Positions 7,774 to 16,666 are shown, counted from the first letter of the stretch. The stretch is 64,000 nucleotides of DNA from Pseudolabrys sp. Root1462 (GCF_001426945.1 NZ_LMFS01000003.1:549105-613104); one strand, 5' to 3'. Notes: generated by a model from the letters alone, not told the origin. Translations and numbers: made by a program.

Positions 7774-8720
7774 AGGTCTCGCCGCCCGACCACCCCTTCG
7801 CACACGCGCGTCGTATTGACGGCCGCTTCGTCAACAAGAGCGGCAGGGCTGTGACGCGCGGCGATGTCTGGCGCCTGCTGCGCACGCATGATCCGGCGCC
7901 GTGGCCCGAGCAAATTCCGCACCGGCAGGCCGAGAAACCGGTGACGCGCGTCACCGATGGCATCCGCATCACGCCGATGGGACACGCGACGGTGCTGCTG
8001 CAGACCGCGGGCTTGAACATCTTGACCGATCCGATGTGGTCGGAACGCGCGGGCCCGACGCGTTGGCTCGGCGCGAAGCGCCGCTGCCCGCCGCCGCTGG
8101 CGCTCGACGATCTGCCGCCGATCGACGTCGTGCTGCTCAGCCATTGTCATTACGACCATCTCGACCGCGCGACGCTAGCCTGGCTGGAGCAGCGCGACGG
8201 GCCGCGGCTCATCACCGGCCTCAATGTCGGCGCCATCACGCCATGCAGGAATGTTCGCGAGCTCGACTGGTGGCACAGCGAAGCGCTGGGCGGCGGTGTA
8301 ACCACGACCTACGTGCCGGCCGAGCACGGTTCGGCGCGCGGGCTGTTCGACCAGAACAAGAGTCTGTGGGGCGGCTTCGTCATCGAGACGCCGGCAGGCA
8401 CCATCTATTTCGCCGGCGACACGGCATTCGGCGAACATTTCGCCGCCATTCGCGAGCGTTTCGGCTCGCCGGACGTGTCGCTGTTGCCGATCGGCGCCTA
8501 TCTGCCGCGCTGGTTCATGTCCATCGTGCACATGGATGCGCATCAGGCCGTCGAGGCGGCAAGCATTTTGCAATCGCGCGTCACGCTGCCAATCCATTAC
8601 GGAGTGTTTCACCTCGCCGACGATGGCTATCACGAACCGCTGGAGACATTGAACGCCGCCTTGTCGGGCAGCGATCTCGACGTGCGCGTGCCGGCCTTCG
8701 GCGATGCAGTTCACATCTAG
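7770..8720 (+). CDS. MBL-fold metal-dependent hydrolase (NAPE-PLD/UlaG-like)
   Basis: The 316-residue protein contains the metallo-beta-lactamase metal motif SHCHYDHLD (HxHxDH) preceded by ITPMGHATVLLQTAGLNILTDPMWSERAGP, and later YFAGDTAFGEHF and LPIHYGVFHL. The pattern, including the long N-terminal region before the core, matches bacterial relatives of N-acylphosphatidylethanolamine phospholipase D and UlaG-type lactonases. Start ATG 7770 overlaps the moeA stop by 4 bp, so it is translated from the Moco transcript, although a role in cofactor synthesis is not known. Its stop interlocks with that of mobA on the other strand (CTAG). Confidence 0.88.
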   Translation: MKVSPPDHPFAHARRIDGRFVNKSGRAVTRGDVWRLLRTHDPAPWPEQIPHRQAEKPVTRVTDGIRITPMGHATVLLQTAGLNILTDPMWSERAGPTRWLGAKRRCPPPLALDDLPPIDVVLLSHCHYDHLDRATLAWLEQRDGPRLITGLNVGAITPCRNVRELDWWHSEALGGGVTTTYVPAEHGSARGLFDQNKSLWGGFVIETPAGTIYFAGDTAFGEHFAAIRERFGSPDVSLLPIGAYLPRWFMSIVHMDAHQAVEAASILQSRVTLPIHYGVFHLADDGYHEPLETLNAALSGSDLDVRVPAFGDAVHI

Positions 8721-9355
8721 AGCATGTGTGCGGCGGCGATGGCCTGGGCTTTGGCGACATCGTCGGACGTATTGACGTTGAAGAACGGATCGACCGGCTG
8801 ATCGGGCCAATCGGCGATGGCGATGCCATGGCGCGCGGTGAAGACCTCGACGCCGCGCACACCCTCTTCGGTGACCGCCTTGCGCAGATCCGCGCGCAGC
8901 GCCAGCGGCCACAAGCCGACGACGGGGTGCCGCCACTCGCCGGACCGTGCGCAAGCCAGCGGCATGCCGGCACCCATCCGGCGGCGCGCCTCATGCAGAC
9001 GCTCGACCAGGTCGTCCGGAAGGAATGGACAATCGCCCGGCGCACTGAGCAGCCATTCGATGCCGTTGTCCTGTGCCGCGAGCCAATCGAGCCCGGCGAG
9101 AATGCCGGCGAGCGGACCCGGGAAATCCGGCAGGCTGTCCGGAACCACCACGCAGCCGGTGTCGGCGAAGCGCGCCGGATCGCCATTGGCATTGATGACG
9201 ATGTCGATGCACTGGCCGGACAAGGTTGCCAGCACCCGGTCGAGGATGGTCGAACGGCCGATCTTGATGAGGGCCTTGTCGCCGCCGCCCATGCGGCGGG
9301 CGAGGCCGCCGGCGAGCACCAGGCCGAAAGTCGGGGGGTGGGGGAAGTCGCTCAT
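8717..9355 (-). CDS. mobA: Molybdenum cofactor guanylyltransferase MobA
   Basis: The 212-residue protein begins with the nucleotidyltransferase motif LAGGLARRMGGGDKALIKIG, then DRVLATLSGQCIDIVINANGD and LLSAPGDCPFLPDDLV (metal-binding DxP region). MobA transfers GMP from GTP to Mo-molybdopterin, forming the MGD cofactor of DMSO-reductase-family enzymes. The length is normal for MobA. It is transcribed toward the mobB-moeA-MBL genes and its TAG overlaps the MBL stop, so MobA and MobB are produced from converging units rather than one operon. Confidence 0.94.
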   Translation of the reverse strand: MSDFPHPPTFGLVLAGGLARRMGGGDKALIKIGRSTILDRVLATLSGQCIDIVINANGDPARFADTGCVVVPDSLPDFPGPLAGILAGLDWLAAQDNGIEWLLSAPGDCPFLPDDLVERLHEARRRMGAGMPLACARSGEWRHPVVGLWPLALRADLRKAVTEEGVRGVEVFTARHGIAIADWPDQPVDPFFNVNTSDDVAKAQAIAAAHML

Positions 9356-9586
9356 GGAGGCTGTCTATCATTCCGCTGCGCTGTCCGAGGCGCGAATCTC
9401 GCCTCGCGGGACGATGCGGGATTCTCTATCGCGACAAGCCATTGCAATCAAAGCAGGAATATGCAGGTTAGCGGGCGCCGGAACGCCTGTCTTGCCGCTT
9501 GCCAAGCGCTGCGGCGGCTGTCAGGAACCGGCGCGCCGAAGGCGTGCTTGACGAGGCCGAGGAGCCCCGTCAGGACGTTCTGGTTT

Positions 9587-9676
9587 GGAGAGGTGGCCGA
9601 GTGGCTGAAGGCGCACGCTTGGAAAGCGTGTTTACGGGAAACCGTAACGAGGGTTCGAATCCCTCTCTCTCCGCCA
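9587..9676 (+). tRNA. tRNA-Ser (anticodon GGA)
   Basis: The 90-base gene folds as a long-variable-arm tRNA. The acceptor arms are GGAGAGG (9587-9593) and TCTCTCC (9666-9672) with discriminator G and encoded CCA (9674-9676). The anticodon stem CACGC/GCGTG surrounds loop TTGGAAA, giving anticodon GGA at 9621-9623. The T arm is GAGGG-TTCGAAT-CCCTC. It would read UCC/UCU serine codons. No integrase gene or duplicated 3' end is visible next to it. Confidence 0.97.
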
Positions 9677-9772
9677 GCCGCCGGATGTCCGCCACAGCTT
9701 TTGTCTTCACGCCTTGCTCACGACGCTGCGGGCGCTGACCGCGCGAACACCTCTTTGAAGAAAGGGTAAGCC

Positions 9773-10756
9773 GTGAGCATTGGATTGATCGCGCTGCTTG
9801 ACGATGTTGCGGCGCTCGCCAAAGTGGCCGCAGCCTCGCTCGACGATGTCGCGGGGCAGGCGGCCAAAGCCGGCGTCAAGGCCGCCGGCGTCGTCATCGA
9901 TGACACGGCGGTGACGCCTGGCTACGTCATCGGTTTTGCCGCCAAGCGCGAACTGCCCATCGTCGGCAAGATTGCAGTTGGGTCGCTGCGCAACAAGATC
10001 CTCATTCTCCTGCCGGCCGCACTGCTGCTGAGCTATTTCCTGCCATGGATCATCACGCCGATCCTGATGCTTGGCGGCGCGTATCTTTGTTACGAGGGCA
10101 CTGAGAAGGTCGTCGAGGCTGTGCTGCCGGACCGTGCGCACGAGCATGAGGCGCGAACTGAATCGGTGGCCCTCAGTCCGAAAACGTTCGAGGACGAAAA
10201 GGTCGCGAGCGCGATCAAGACCGACTTCATCCTCTCGGCGGAAATCATGGCGATCACACTGGCTGCCATTCCGGCTGGCAGCGTTGTGACGCAGGCACTG
10301 GTGCTGGCGGTGGTGGCAATCGGCATCACCGCCGCGGTGTATGGCGTCGTCGCGTTGATCGTGAAGGCCGATGACGTCGGCCTCGCGCTAGCACGCAACG
10401 AACAGCCTTCGGTGACAGGCCGGATCAGCCGGGCCTTGGGACGTGCGCTCGTGCTCGGGATGCCGATTCTGCTGAAGTTGCTCAGTGCCGTCGGCACCGC
10501 CGCAATGATCTGGGTTGGCGGCGGCATCGTGCTGCACGGCCTCGAAGTCTATGGTCCGTCGCAGATCCAACATGCCGTCGAAAGCGCGGCGCGGGCTGTC
10601 GCAAGTCTGGTGCCGGCGCTCGGTCCTGTCCTGGAATGGACGACGATCGCAGCAATCTCCGGCGTCATCGGTCTTGCGATTGGCGGTGTCCTGCTGCCGG
10701 TGGTCGAGTTTGTCGTTTCACCGGCCTGGAAGCGGATCAAGCGTCTGGCGCGCTGA
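9773..10756 (+). CDS. DUF808 (YedI-type) inner-membrane protein
   Basis: The 327-residue product opens MSIGLIALLDDVAALAKVAA and continues DDTAVTPGYVIGFAAKRELP, the typical start of the DUF808/YedI family. About six hydrophobic segments follow (for example LPAALLLSYFLPWIITPILM and a C-terminal AISGVIGLAIGGVLLPVV). No biochemical function is established for the family. It stands alone between the tRNA-Ser gene and a convergent SDR gene. Identification as the family is secure; function is not. Confidence 0.9.
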   Translation: MSIGLIALLDDVAALAKVAAASLDDVAGQAAKAGVKAAGVVIDDTAVTPGYVIGFAAKRELPIVGKIAVGSLRNKILILLPAALLLSYFLPWIITPILMLGGAYLCYEGTEKVVEAVLPDRAHEHEARTESVALSPKTFEDEKVASAIKTDFILSAEIMAITLAAIPAGSVVTQALVLAVVAIGITAAVYGVVALIVKADDVGLALARNEQPSVTGRISRALGRALVLGMPILLKLLSAVGTAAMIWVGGGIVLHGLEVYGPSQIQHAVESAARAVASLVPALGPVLEWTTIAAISGVIGLAIGGVLLPVVEFVVSPAWKRIKRLAR

Positions 10757-10776
10757 AGTTGCGGCATCACCCGCTA

Positions 10777-11562
10777 TCAAATGTCGCGGCGCACGCCACT
10801 ATCGAGTTCGATGGCGGCGCCGTTGAGATAGCTCGCCTGCTCCGACACCATGAAGGCAACCAGATTGCCGACTTCTTCCGGCTTACCGAACCGCGTCACG
10901 CCCAGTCTGGTCAGCAGCGCCTGCGCCGCCTCGTCGGCTGGCTTGCCGGTGCGCTCGGATTCCGAGCGCAATGACTGCGTGATGCGATCCGTCATGAAGT
11001 AACCGGGATTGATCGCGTTGACCCTGACGCCATCGCGGACGCCGATTTCGGACAGTGCCTTGGTGAAGTTCAGCAAGGCCGAGTTGATCGAACCGCCGAT
11101 CGTGAAATCCGCGGCGGGCATGCGCGCGCCGAGACCAGCAATGTTGATGATCGAGCCGTGGCTTTTCCTGAGCGCTGGCCAGATCGCCTTGCTGAGCCGC
11201 ACCGTGCCGAAGAACTTCAGCGCGAAGCCGCTCGCCCAGTCGTCCTCGGAAAGCTGGAAGAAGTCGCCGCGCTTGGCCGCGCCGGCGCAATTGACGAGAG
11301 CGTCGATCGTATCGAGCGTCGCCAGCGCCGCCTGCGCGGCCTTTTCCAGCGCTTCGGTGGACGACAGATCGGCGGCGTGGACAGTGACCTCGACCTTGTA
11401 GCGGCCGGACAGCTCGGCGGCGACCTGATCGAGCTTGGTCTTGTCGCGGGCGACGAGGAAAAGCCGCATGCCTTCTCGCGCCAAGGCTTCCGCGATCGCT
11501 GCCCCGAGGCCGCGACTTGCGCCGGTCACAATCGCCGACTTGCCGGCCAACCCGTAGTTCAT
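10777..11562 (-). CDS. SDR-family protein lacking the YxxxK pair
   Basis: The 261-residue protein has the short-chain dehydrogenase cofactor motif TGASRGLGAAIAEAL (TGxxxGxG) and the NCAG motif near residue 90, so a Rossmann NAD(P)-binding fold is clear. Where classical SDRs have YxxxK before the LxxFTKALA helix, this protein reads GGSINSALLNFTKALSE: my alignment puts Gly at the Tyr position and Asn at the Lys position. It may be a non-standard enzyme or a binding protein. It is divergent from a TAXI-TRAP transporter with a 186-bp gap, suggesting a shared substrate; the substrate is unknown. Confidence 0.85.
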   Translation of the reverse strand: MNYGLAGKSAIVTGASRGLGAAIAEALAREGMRLFLVARDKTKLDQVAAELSGRYKVEVTVHAADLSSTEALEKAAQAALATLDTIDALVNCAGAAKRGDFFQLSEDDWASGFALKFFGTVRLSKAIWPALRKSHGSIINIAGLGARMPAADFTIGGSINSALLNFTKALSEIGVRDGVRVNAINPGYFMTDRITQSLRSESERTGKPADEAAQALLTRLGVTRFGKPEEVGNLVAFMVSEQASYLNGAAIELDSGVRRDI

Positions 11563-11748
11563 GATCGTCGTCCTTTCTATTGGCTGACTTTATACGCCGA
11601 GTGCTGACCCATGCGCCCGGCGCGGCTCCGCCATCTTGCATATTGTATGACGGTAGGATTGACCGATGAAAAGGGCGGCCCTATGGTTTATGCGTAATTT
11701 ATCCCGAACAGCGGAATCGCGGCGGGAATCGTTCCAAGGGAGGAAGAC

Positions 11749-12777
11749 ATGACCATCACGAAACGCAGGTTTCTTGGCGTTGCGCTGCCCTCGCTCGCTC
11801 TCGCCGCTTCCGGCGTCCCCGCGTGGGGCCAGAACAAGCTCGGCAATCCGGCCTGGAAATACGATCTTGTGATAGGCGGCGGCTCGGCCACCGGCAATTC
11901 GCGCATCTTCGCTTCCGCTGTCGGCAAGGTCATCACGGACAACGTCCAGGGCGTTCGCGCAAGCGGCGGCGTTTCGCCGGGCTACGACGCCGAAAGTGCC
12001 ATGCATGTTCATGATGGCACGATGATCGGCGGCGTCGGTACGCCACTCATCATCCAAAACGCCATTGCCGGCAAGCCGCCGTTTCCGGCAGGCGGGATCG
12101 ATTTGAAGTTCTGGTTCTCGCACAACGAAATTCCGCTCAACCTCTTCGCTCGCGGCGAGACTGGCTTCACGAAGATTTCGCAATTGAAAGGCGCGACCGT
12201 CGCGCTCGCCCCGGAAGGCACATCAAACTACATCCTCTCGAAGATCGTTTTCGAGGCAAACGGCGTTCCGATGAACTCGCTGAAGGTCCGCTACATGGAT
12301 ACGTCGAAGGCTATCCAGCAGCTGCAGGACGGCAACATCGACGCCCTGTCATATGTGCGCGATTATTCCGGCGCGATCCTTGAACTGACCGGCGCGAGGA
12401 AGGTCACACTTCTTCAGCCGACGGAAGAATCGCTGCCGAAGATCAAACAGGAAATCGAATGGGCTGGGCCCGCCGAATGGTCGCTCAAGGACAAGTACCC
12501 GGACATGAACGTACCAGCGCCTGGGCTCGCCTTCGTCTCCCCCGAGTTTATGTTCCTCTCCGGCAAGCTCCCCAACGATTTGGTGTACGCAATGACGCGC
12601 GCCGTCTGGGAGCATGTCACGGTGCTTCAGGAATCCAGCGCCGTCTATAAGCACGTCAACTTAAAGGACGCGCTGAAGCGCGTACCGATCCCGCCGCATC
12701 CCGGCGCGCTCGCCTATTACAAGGAACAGAATGTCCCCAATTGGGAAAAGTATGCGAGCCTCCTGCCTAAGGGATAG
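11749..12777 (+). CDS. TAXI-family TRAP transporter solute-binding protein
   Basis: The 342-residue precursor has an N-terminal export signal with a twin-arginine-like stretch (ITKRRFLGVALPSLALAASG) and a probable cleavage site near AWGQ. The mature region (LVIGGGSATGNSRIFASAVG, then EGTSNYILSKIVFEANGVP) is typical of TAXI (TRAP-associated extracytoplasmic immunogenic) proteins, which capture small organic acids in the periplasm. A purine-rich Shine-Dalgarno (GGGAGG) precedes ATG 11749. The fused TRAP permease follows 87 bp downstream, making a complete Na+/H+-driven importer. Confidence 0.92.
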   Translation: MTITKRRFLGVALPSLALAASGVPAWGQNKLGNPAWKYDLVIGGGSATGNSRIFASAVGKVITDNVQGVRASGGVSPGYDAESAMHVHDGTMIGGVGTPLIIQNAIAGKPPFPAGGIDLKFWFSHNEIPLNLFARGETGFTKISQLKGATVALAPEGTSNYILSKIVFEANGVPMNSLKVRYMDTSKAIQQLQDGNIDALSYVRDYSGAILELTGARKVTLLQPTEESLPKIKQEIEWAGPAEWSLKDKYPDMNVPAPGLAFVSPEFMFLSGKLPNDLVYAMTRAVWEHVTVLQESSAVYKHVNLKDALKRVPIPPHPGALAYYKEQNVPNWEKYASLLPKG

Positions 12778-12864
12778 GCGACTGAAGAACCGGTTGAGGC
12801 GCCGCCCACACTGACGGACCGGCGTCTGGCGCCATGCGAAAACTCACAAACTGTGGTGGCTGGA

Positions 12865-14820
12865 ATGTCGGCGATTGATGGGCAACTCGGCACGAAACAC
12901 GATGATGAGATCGCAGGCGTCGTGCCTCATGTTGGCCCGACGACGGTAGATCCGAGTACGCGAGGTCCGGTTTGGCGTTTGATAACGGCCACGCTATCTC
13001 TAGCGCTATTCGTTTACCCGATCTACGCGGGGCTGTTCGGCGGGCCGCCGGCGATCGTGTTCATGTCCACCTATCTGCTGATTGTCATGGCTCTGACGGC
13101 GTTCCTGTTGCCGTCGGGAATTTTTAAGCCAGGGTCGGCTGGTGAGTGGGCTTTAAATTTATTGCTCGTCGCCGGGTGCGTTGCCGCGGCATGGGTAGCT
13201 TATGATTGGCTGCGTTTCGCGCTGGTCTTCACGCTGACGCCGCTCGAGAAAACCGGCTGTGTTGTCCTGCTGCTTGCGGCGATGGAGATGACCCGGCGGA
13301 CGCCGACCAGCGCGATGAACTATGTGGCGATCGGCGCCATAGTATACGCGCTGTTCGGCAATTACTTGCCGAGTCTTCTCGGCCAGGCTGGCATGACGGT
13401 TGACCGGCTGCTGTGGAGCCAAGTGTTTACCACGGATGGCCTATTCGGCGAGCCGCTGTCGATCGGTGCGACTTTCATCGGCCTTTTCGTGTTCTTTGCC
13501 GCCTTCCTCGAAGCCAGCGGCGGCGCGCAAAAGTTTATGAACTTCACGATTGCCATCGCCGGCCGCTTCCGCGGCGGCTCAGCAAAGATCGCGATCCTGG
13601 CCAGCGCGATGATGGGCATGATGTCGGGCTCGTCGGTGACCAATATTGTCACCACGGGTGTCATTACCATCCCGATGATGAAGCGCGTTGGCTACAAACC
13701 GGAGATGGCCGCCGGCATCGAGGCGACCGCTTCGCTTGGCAGCCAGATAACGCCACCAATTCTCGGAGCGACGGCGTTTCTTATGAGTGAAATCACCGGC
13801 TATCCCATGATCCAAATCATGGCGCTGACCGTGATCCCCTGCATCCTGTTCTACTTCTGCATTTTCATGCAGGTGCACCTGGCCTCGATCAAGCTGAACA
13901 TCGGCGCGCTCGATCCCAAGGAAATCCCGCCGCTCGGGCGCGCGACGTTTGAAGCGCTGCCGTTCTTCATACCGATCGTCGCATTGGTCGTGCTTCTCTA
14001 TATGCGGTACTCGACGAGTTACGCGGTATCGGTATCGATCCTGTTCTTCTTCGCCGTGTGCATGGTCTTCCCGGAGACGCGGCGCAACTTCCTCGCCAAT
14101 TCCATGCGCGGGCTCCGCGAAGGTGCCGCAACCTGCATTCCGCTTGTCGGATCGCTGGCGACCGCCGGGATGATCGTCGGCGTTCTGACGATGACGGGAC
14201 TTGGTGACCGGCTGTCCTATTTGATCGAGATGGTGTCCGGGAACAATTTGCACATCATGATCGTCATGACGGCGCTGATCTGCCTACTGCTTGGAACTGG
14301 CATGGTGACGGTTGGCGACTATGTCCTGGTCGCGGTGACCGTGGTGCCCCTGATGGTGCATCTCGGCGTCGAATTAATCGTCGCGCATATGTTCATCTTC
14401 TATCTCGCGGTGATGAGCGCCATCAGCCCGCCGGTCATGGTCGGCGTTTTCGCCGCGGCTTCGATCGCGAAATCGGACACGATGAAGACGGCGTGGCAGG
14501 CCCTCCGTTTTTCGATCGTCGGCTTCCTGGTACCGTTTATCTTCATCTACGACCCCGCCATCCTCATGGTACATGGCATAACGTTGGAAGGGCTGTTCCT
14601 GCTCGCGTCGGTGCTAGTGGGCATCGTGGCACTCGCGATCGGCTTCGAGCAGTTCGCGTTCTTCAGAACCATTTCGCGGCCTTACGCGGCGGTTTATCTG
14701 GTCGTTGCCTTCGTTACGCTGTTGCCGTCGATAACGGCGAGCGCGATCGGCATGGGTTGCCTTGCCTTGCTGCTGGCGTGGGAGTGGATGCGTCGCCCAG
14801 CCCACACCGTGGCTGCGTAA
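12865..14820 (+). CDS. TRAP transporter fused small/large permease (4TM/12TM)
   Basis: The protein of about 651 residues is almost wholly membrane-embedded. An N-terminal DctQ-like bundle is fused to a DctM-like domain, as usual for TAXI-type TRAP systems. The motif NIVTTGVITIPMMKRVGYKP followed by GIEATASLGSQITPPILGATAF is characteristic of the large subunit. ATG 12865 or an in-frame GTG at 12853 could be the start; neither has a strong Shine-Dalgarno, and ATG is preferred. It works with the TAXI protein upstream. The lyase gene follows after 40 bp, so substrate import and cleavage are probably co-expressed. Confidence 0.9.
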   Translation: MSAIDGQLGTKHDDEIAGVVPHVGPTTVDPSTRGPVWRLITATLSLALFVYPIYAGLFGGPPAIVFMSTYLLIVMALTAFLLPSGIFKPGSAGEWALNLLLVAGCVAAAWVAYDWLRFALVFTLTPLEKTGCVVLLLAAMEMTRRTPTSAMNYVAIGAIVYALFGNYLPSLLGQAGMTVDRLLWSQVFTTDGLFGEPLSIGATFIGLFVFFAAFLEASGGAQKFMNFTIAIAGRFRGGSAKIAILASAMMGMMSGSSVTNIVTTGVITIPMMKRVGYKPEMAAGIEATASLGSQITPPILGATAFLMSEITGYPMIQIMALTVIPCILFYFCIFMQVHLASIKLNIGALDPKEIPPLGRATFEALPFFIPIVALVVLLYMRYSTSYAVSVSILFFFAVCMVFPETRRNFLANSMRGLREGAATCIPLVGSLATAGMIVGVLTMTGLGDRLSYLIEMVSGNNLHIMIVMTALICLLLGTGMVTVGDYVLVAVTVVPLMVHLGVELIVAHMFIFYLAVMSAISPPVMVGVFAAASIAKSDTMKTAWQALRFSIVGFLVPFIFIYDPAILMVHGITLEGLFLLASVLVGIVALAIGFEQFAFFRTISRPYAAVYLVVAFVTLLPSITASAIGMGCLALLLAWEWMRRPAHTVAA

Positions 14821-14860
14821 TTCCCGCAAGGCGCTGACGGTAATTCAGGAGGTTTCCACG

Positions 14861-15739
14861 ATGCGGAGCGATACGCCCGGCGCCCGGTTCCGTCGATTGT
14901 TCGAACAAGGCCCGTTCGTCTGCATGGGCGCGCATGACCCGCTGACGGCACGCATCGCCGAGGCGGCCGGTGCTAAGGCGCTCTATGTCAGCGGCTTTGC
15001 GCTTTCCGCGGTGATCGCCGGCGCACCAGACTTCGGGGTGCTTACACAGACTGAGATGTTCGAAGCTATTCGCCGCATCTGTCGGGTAACGTCGCTGCCT
15101 GTATTTGCCGACGCCGATACCGGTTATGGCGGCCCTCTAGAAGCACGGCGCACAATCGAGCTTTGGGAAGAAGCTGGCGCCGCGGCTCTACACTTGGAGG
15201 ACCAGGAGGCGCCGAAAAAATGCGGCCACTTTGCTGGGAAGCGACTGATCCCGACCGCCGATATGGTGCAAAAGCTCCACGCAATGCTGGACGCCCGGCG
15301 GGATCCCGGGTTCTTCGTCATCGCCCGCACCGATGCGATCGCCGTCGAAGGGATCGACAAGGCGATCGAGAGGCTGCGCGCCTACGCGGCGACCGGCGTC
15401 GACGCGCTTTATGCCGATGCGCCGGAAAGTCGCGACCATATGAAGGCTTTGAGCAGCGGACTGGGTGATCTCGGGCTGCCCATTCTGTTCAATATGGTGC
15501 GCTCCGGTAAGAGCCCGGTGCTGACTATGCAGGAGGCGGCGAAACTGGGTTTTGTTTTTGCATTGTGCCCGGTTGAGTCGATGCTGACCGAACACCGGGC
15601 CGTCAGCGAGATGATGCGACGCTTTCTCGCTGATCAGACGACAGACGCCATTGCAGAGGGGCTGACACCCTTCGACGAATTTAATCATTTCATTGGTCTC
15701 AGTGAAATGGCCGAGCTAAATCGTCGCTATGGCACCTGA
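14861..15739 (+). CDS. Isocitrate lyase/PEP-mutase superfamily lyase (methylisocitrate-lyase-like)
   Basis: The 292-residue product has the ICL/PEPM barrel motifs: FADADTGYGGP (Mg-binding Asp residues 84/86), LHLEDQEAPKKCGH with the active-site KKCGH at about residues 119-123, and VIARTDAIAVEGIDKAIER. The KKCGH cysteine points to C-C lyase activity on a 2-hydroxy tricarboxylate or 2,3-disubstituted malate rather than phosphonate mutase activity. ATG 14861 is fixed by an AGGAGG sequence at 14847-14852. It is last in the TAXI-TRAP operon. The precise substrate (methylisocitrate, dimethylmalate or oxaloacetate-type) is open. Confidence 0.88.
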   Translation: MRSDTPGARFRRLFEQGPFVCMGAHDPLTARIAEAAGAKALYVSGFALSAVIAGAPDFGVLTQTEMFEAIRRICRVTSLPVFADADTGYGGPLEARRTIELWEEAGAAALHLEDQEAPKKCGHFAGKRLIPTADMVQKLHAMLDARRDPGFFVIARTDAIAVEGIDKAIERLRAYAATGVDALYADAPESRDHMKALSSGLGDLGLPILFNMVRSGKSPVLTMQEAAKLGFVFALCPVESMLTEHRAVSEMMRRFLADQTTDAIAEGLTPFDEFNHFIGLSEMAELNRRYGT

Positions 15740-15756
15740 CAGAGTCGTTCGCCCGA

Positions 15757-16536
15757 TCAGCGCAACGACTGAACGCTGGTCGCGATGCTGCGGCCGAGCG
15801 CCTTCACCGACGGCACGTAACGTTCGACGATTTCCTCAGGCCTGATCGCCGATTTGAAATACGTCATGCCGGCCGTCGCCAGCACCTTGTTATCGACGAT
15901 GATGGGCACGGCGATGGTGCTGGACGAGCGCGGTTCGACCAGCGGATCGCGCTCGGCATGGCCCTGGCGGCGGATCCCCGACAGCATCGCCAGCGTGCGG
16001 GCGCGATCGCGCGCCGCCACGTCTTCCGGCTCGGGCGACAGCGCCAGCATGTCGAGCAGGCTGGCGCGCTCGCGCGACGGACAGAACGCCAGATAGGCGC
16101 GGCCCAGCGCGCGGCCGAGCAGGCTCAATCGCGTGTTGACCGTCGCCTGCTGAAACGGCGAGACCGGGCTGTCGGGAATGGTGCTGAAGCGGATCGCCAC
16201 CGAAAGGCCGTCGCGCACGGCGATCGCCACCGGCCATTGATGCTGGCGGGTGAAGGCGATGGCCCAGGGCCGCGCCGCTTCGACCACGAGCGGATCGCCG
16301 CGGAAGCCGTTACTCAGCGATTTGACCCGGGACGTAACGGCATAGCCGCCCTGGCGGCGGTCGTTGACGACATAGCCCAGGGCGCAAAGCGACTTGAGCA
16401 GGCGGACCAGCGTCGATTTCGGCAGGGAGGTCGCCTTGTGCAACTGGTCGAGCGAGGCCACGCGATGGCGGTTGAGCTCCTCGAGCAGGCGCAAGGTGCG
16501 GGCTGCGGACTCGACTGTATCCGTCCTGAGCGGCAT
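15757..16536 (-). CDS. IclR-family transcriptional regulator
   Basis: The protein of about 259 residues has an N-terminal winged HTH (ESAARTLRLLEELNRHRVAS, LPKSTLVRLLKSLCALGYV) and a C-terminal IclR effector domain (VAIAVRDGLSVAIRFS, TIAVPIIVDNKVLATAGMTY). IclR regulators respond to small carboxylic or aromatic acids. I chose ATG 16536; an in-frame GTG at 16551 would lie inside the palindrome proposed as its operator. It is convergent with the lyase gene and divergent from tctC. Two TTCC/GGAA palindromes in the intergenic gap suggest control of tctC and autoregulation. Confidence 0.9.
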   Translation of the reverse strand: MPLRTDTVESAARTLRLLEELNRHRVASLDQLHKATSLPKSTLVRLLKSLCALGYVVNDRRQGGYAVTSRVKSLSNGFRGDPLVVEAARPWAIAFTRQHQWPVAIAVRDGLSVAIRFSTIPDSPVSPFQQATVNTRLSLLGRALGRAYLAFCPSRERASLLDMLALSPEPEDVAARDRARTLAMLSGIRRQGHAERDPLVEPRSSSTIAVPIIVDNKVLATAGMTYFKSAIRPEEIVERYVPSVKALGRSIATSVQSLR

Positions 16537-16544
16537 GCCCCAAA

Positions 16545-16561
16545 ATTCCACTGTGCGGAAT
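16545..16561. promoter_or_regulatory. IclR candidate operator O1
   Basis: ATTCC-ACTGTGC-GGAAT is an interrupted palindrome immediately upstream of the iclR-family start. It shares the TTCC...GCGGAA pattern with the longer palindrome 61 bp further right, suggesting the same protein binds both. The position just before the start codon suits autorepression. Confidence 0.5.
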
Positions 16562-16621
16562 GCGGTCGATTACCTATGGCAAAAAGCCGGTGCGGCTGCA
16601 AACAATAAGCGTAAACAAAAC

Positions 16622-16646
16622 TGCTGTTCCGCCCTGCGGAACAGCA
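16622..16646. promoter_or_regulatory. IclR candidate operator O2 (perfect 11-bp arms)
   Basis: The arms TGCTGTTCCGC and GCGGAACAGCA are exact reverse complements separated by CCT. The site lies 20 bp before the tctC start and just before its Shine-Dalgarno, where a bound repressor would block transcription. Palindromic TTCCGC/GCGGAA sequences are compatible with IclR-family dimers. It could also form an RNA hairpin, but no U-tract follows. Confidence 0.6.
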
Positions 16647-16666
16647 AAATTCCCCGGGAGGAGCCG

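Noticed and set aside
9587..9772. Possible integration site at the tRNA-Ser gene
   Set aside because: No integrase, no duplicated tRNA 3' end and no change in gene type downstream.
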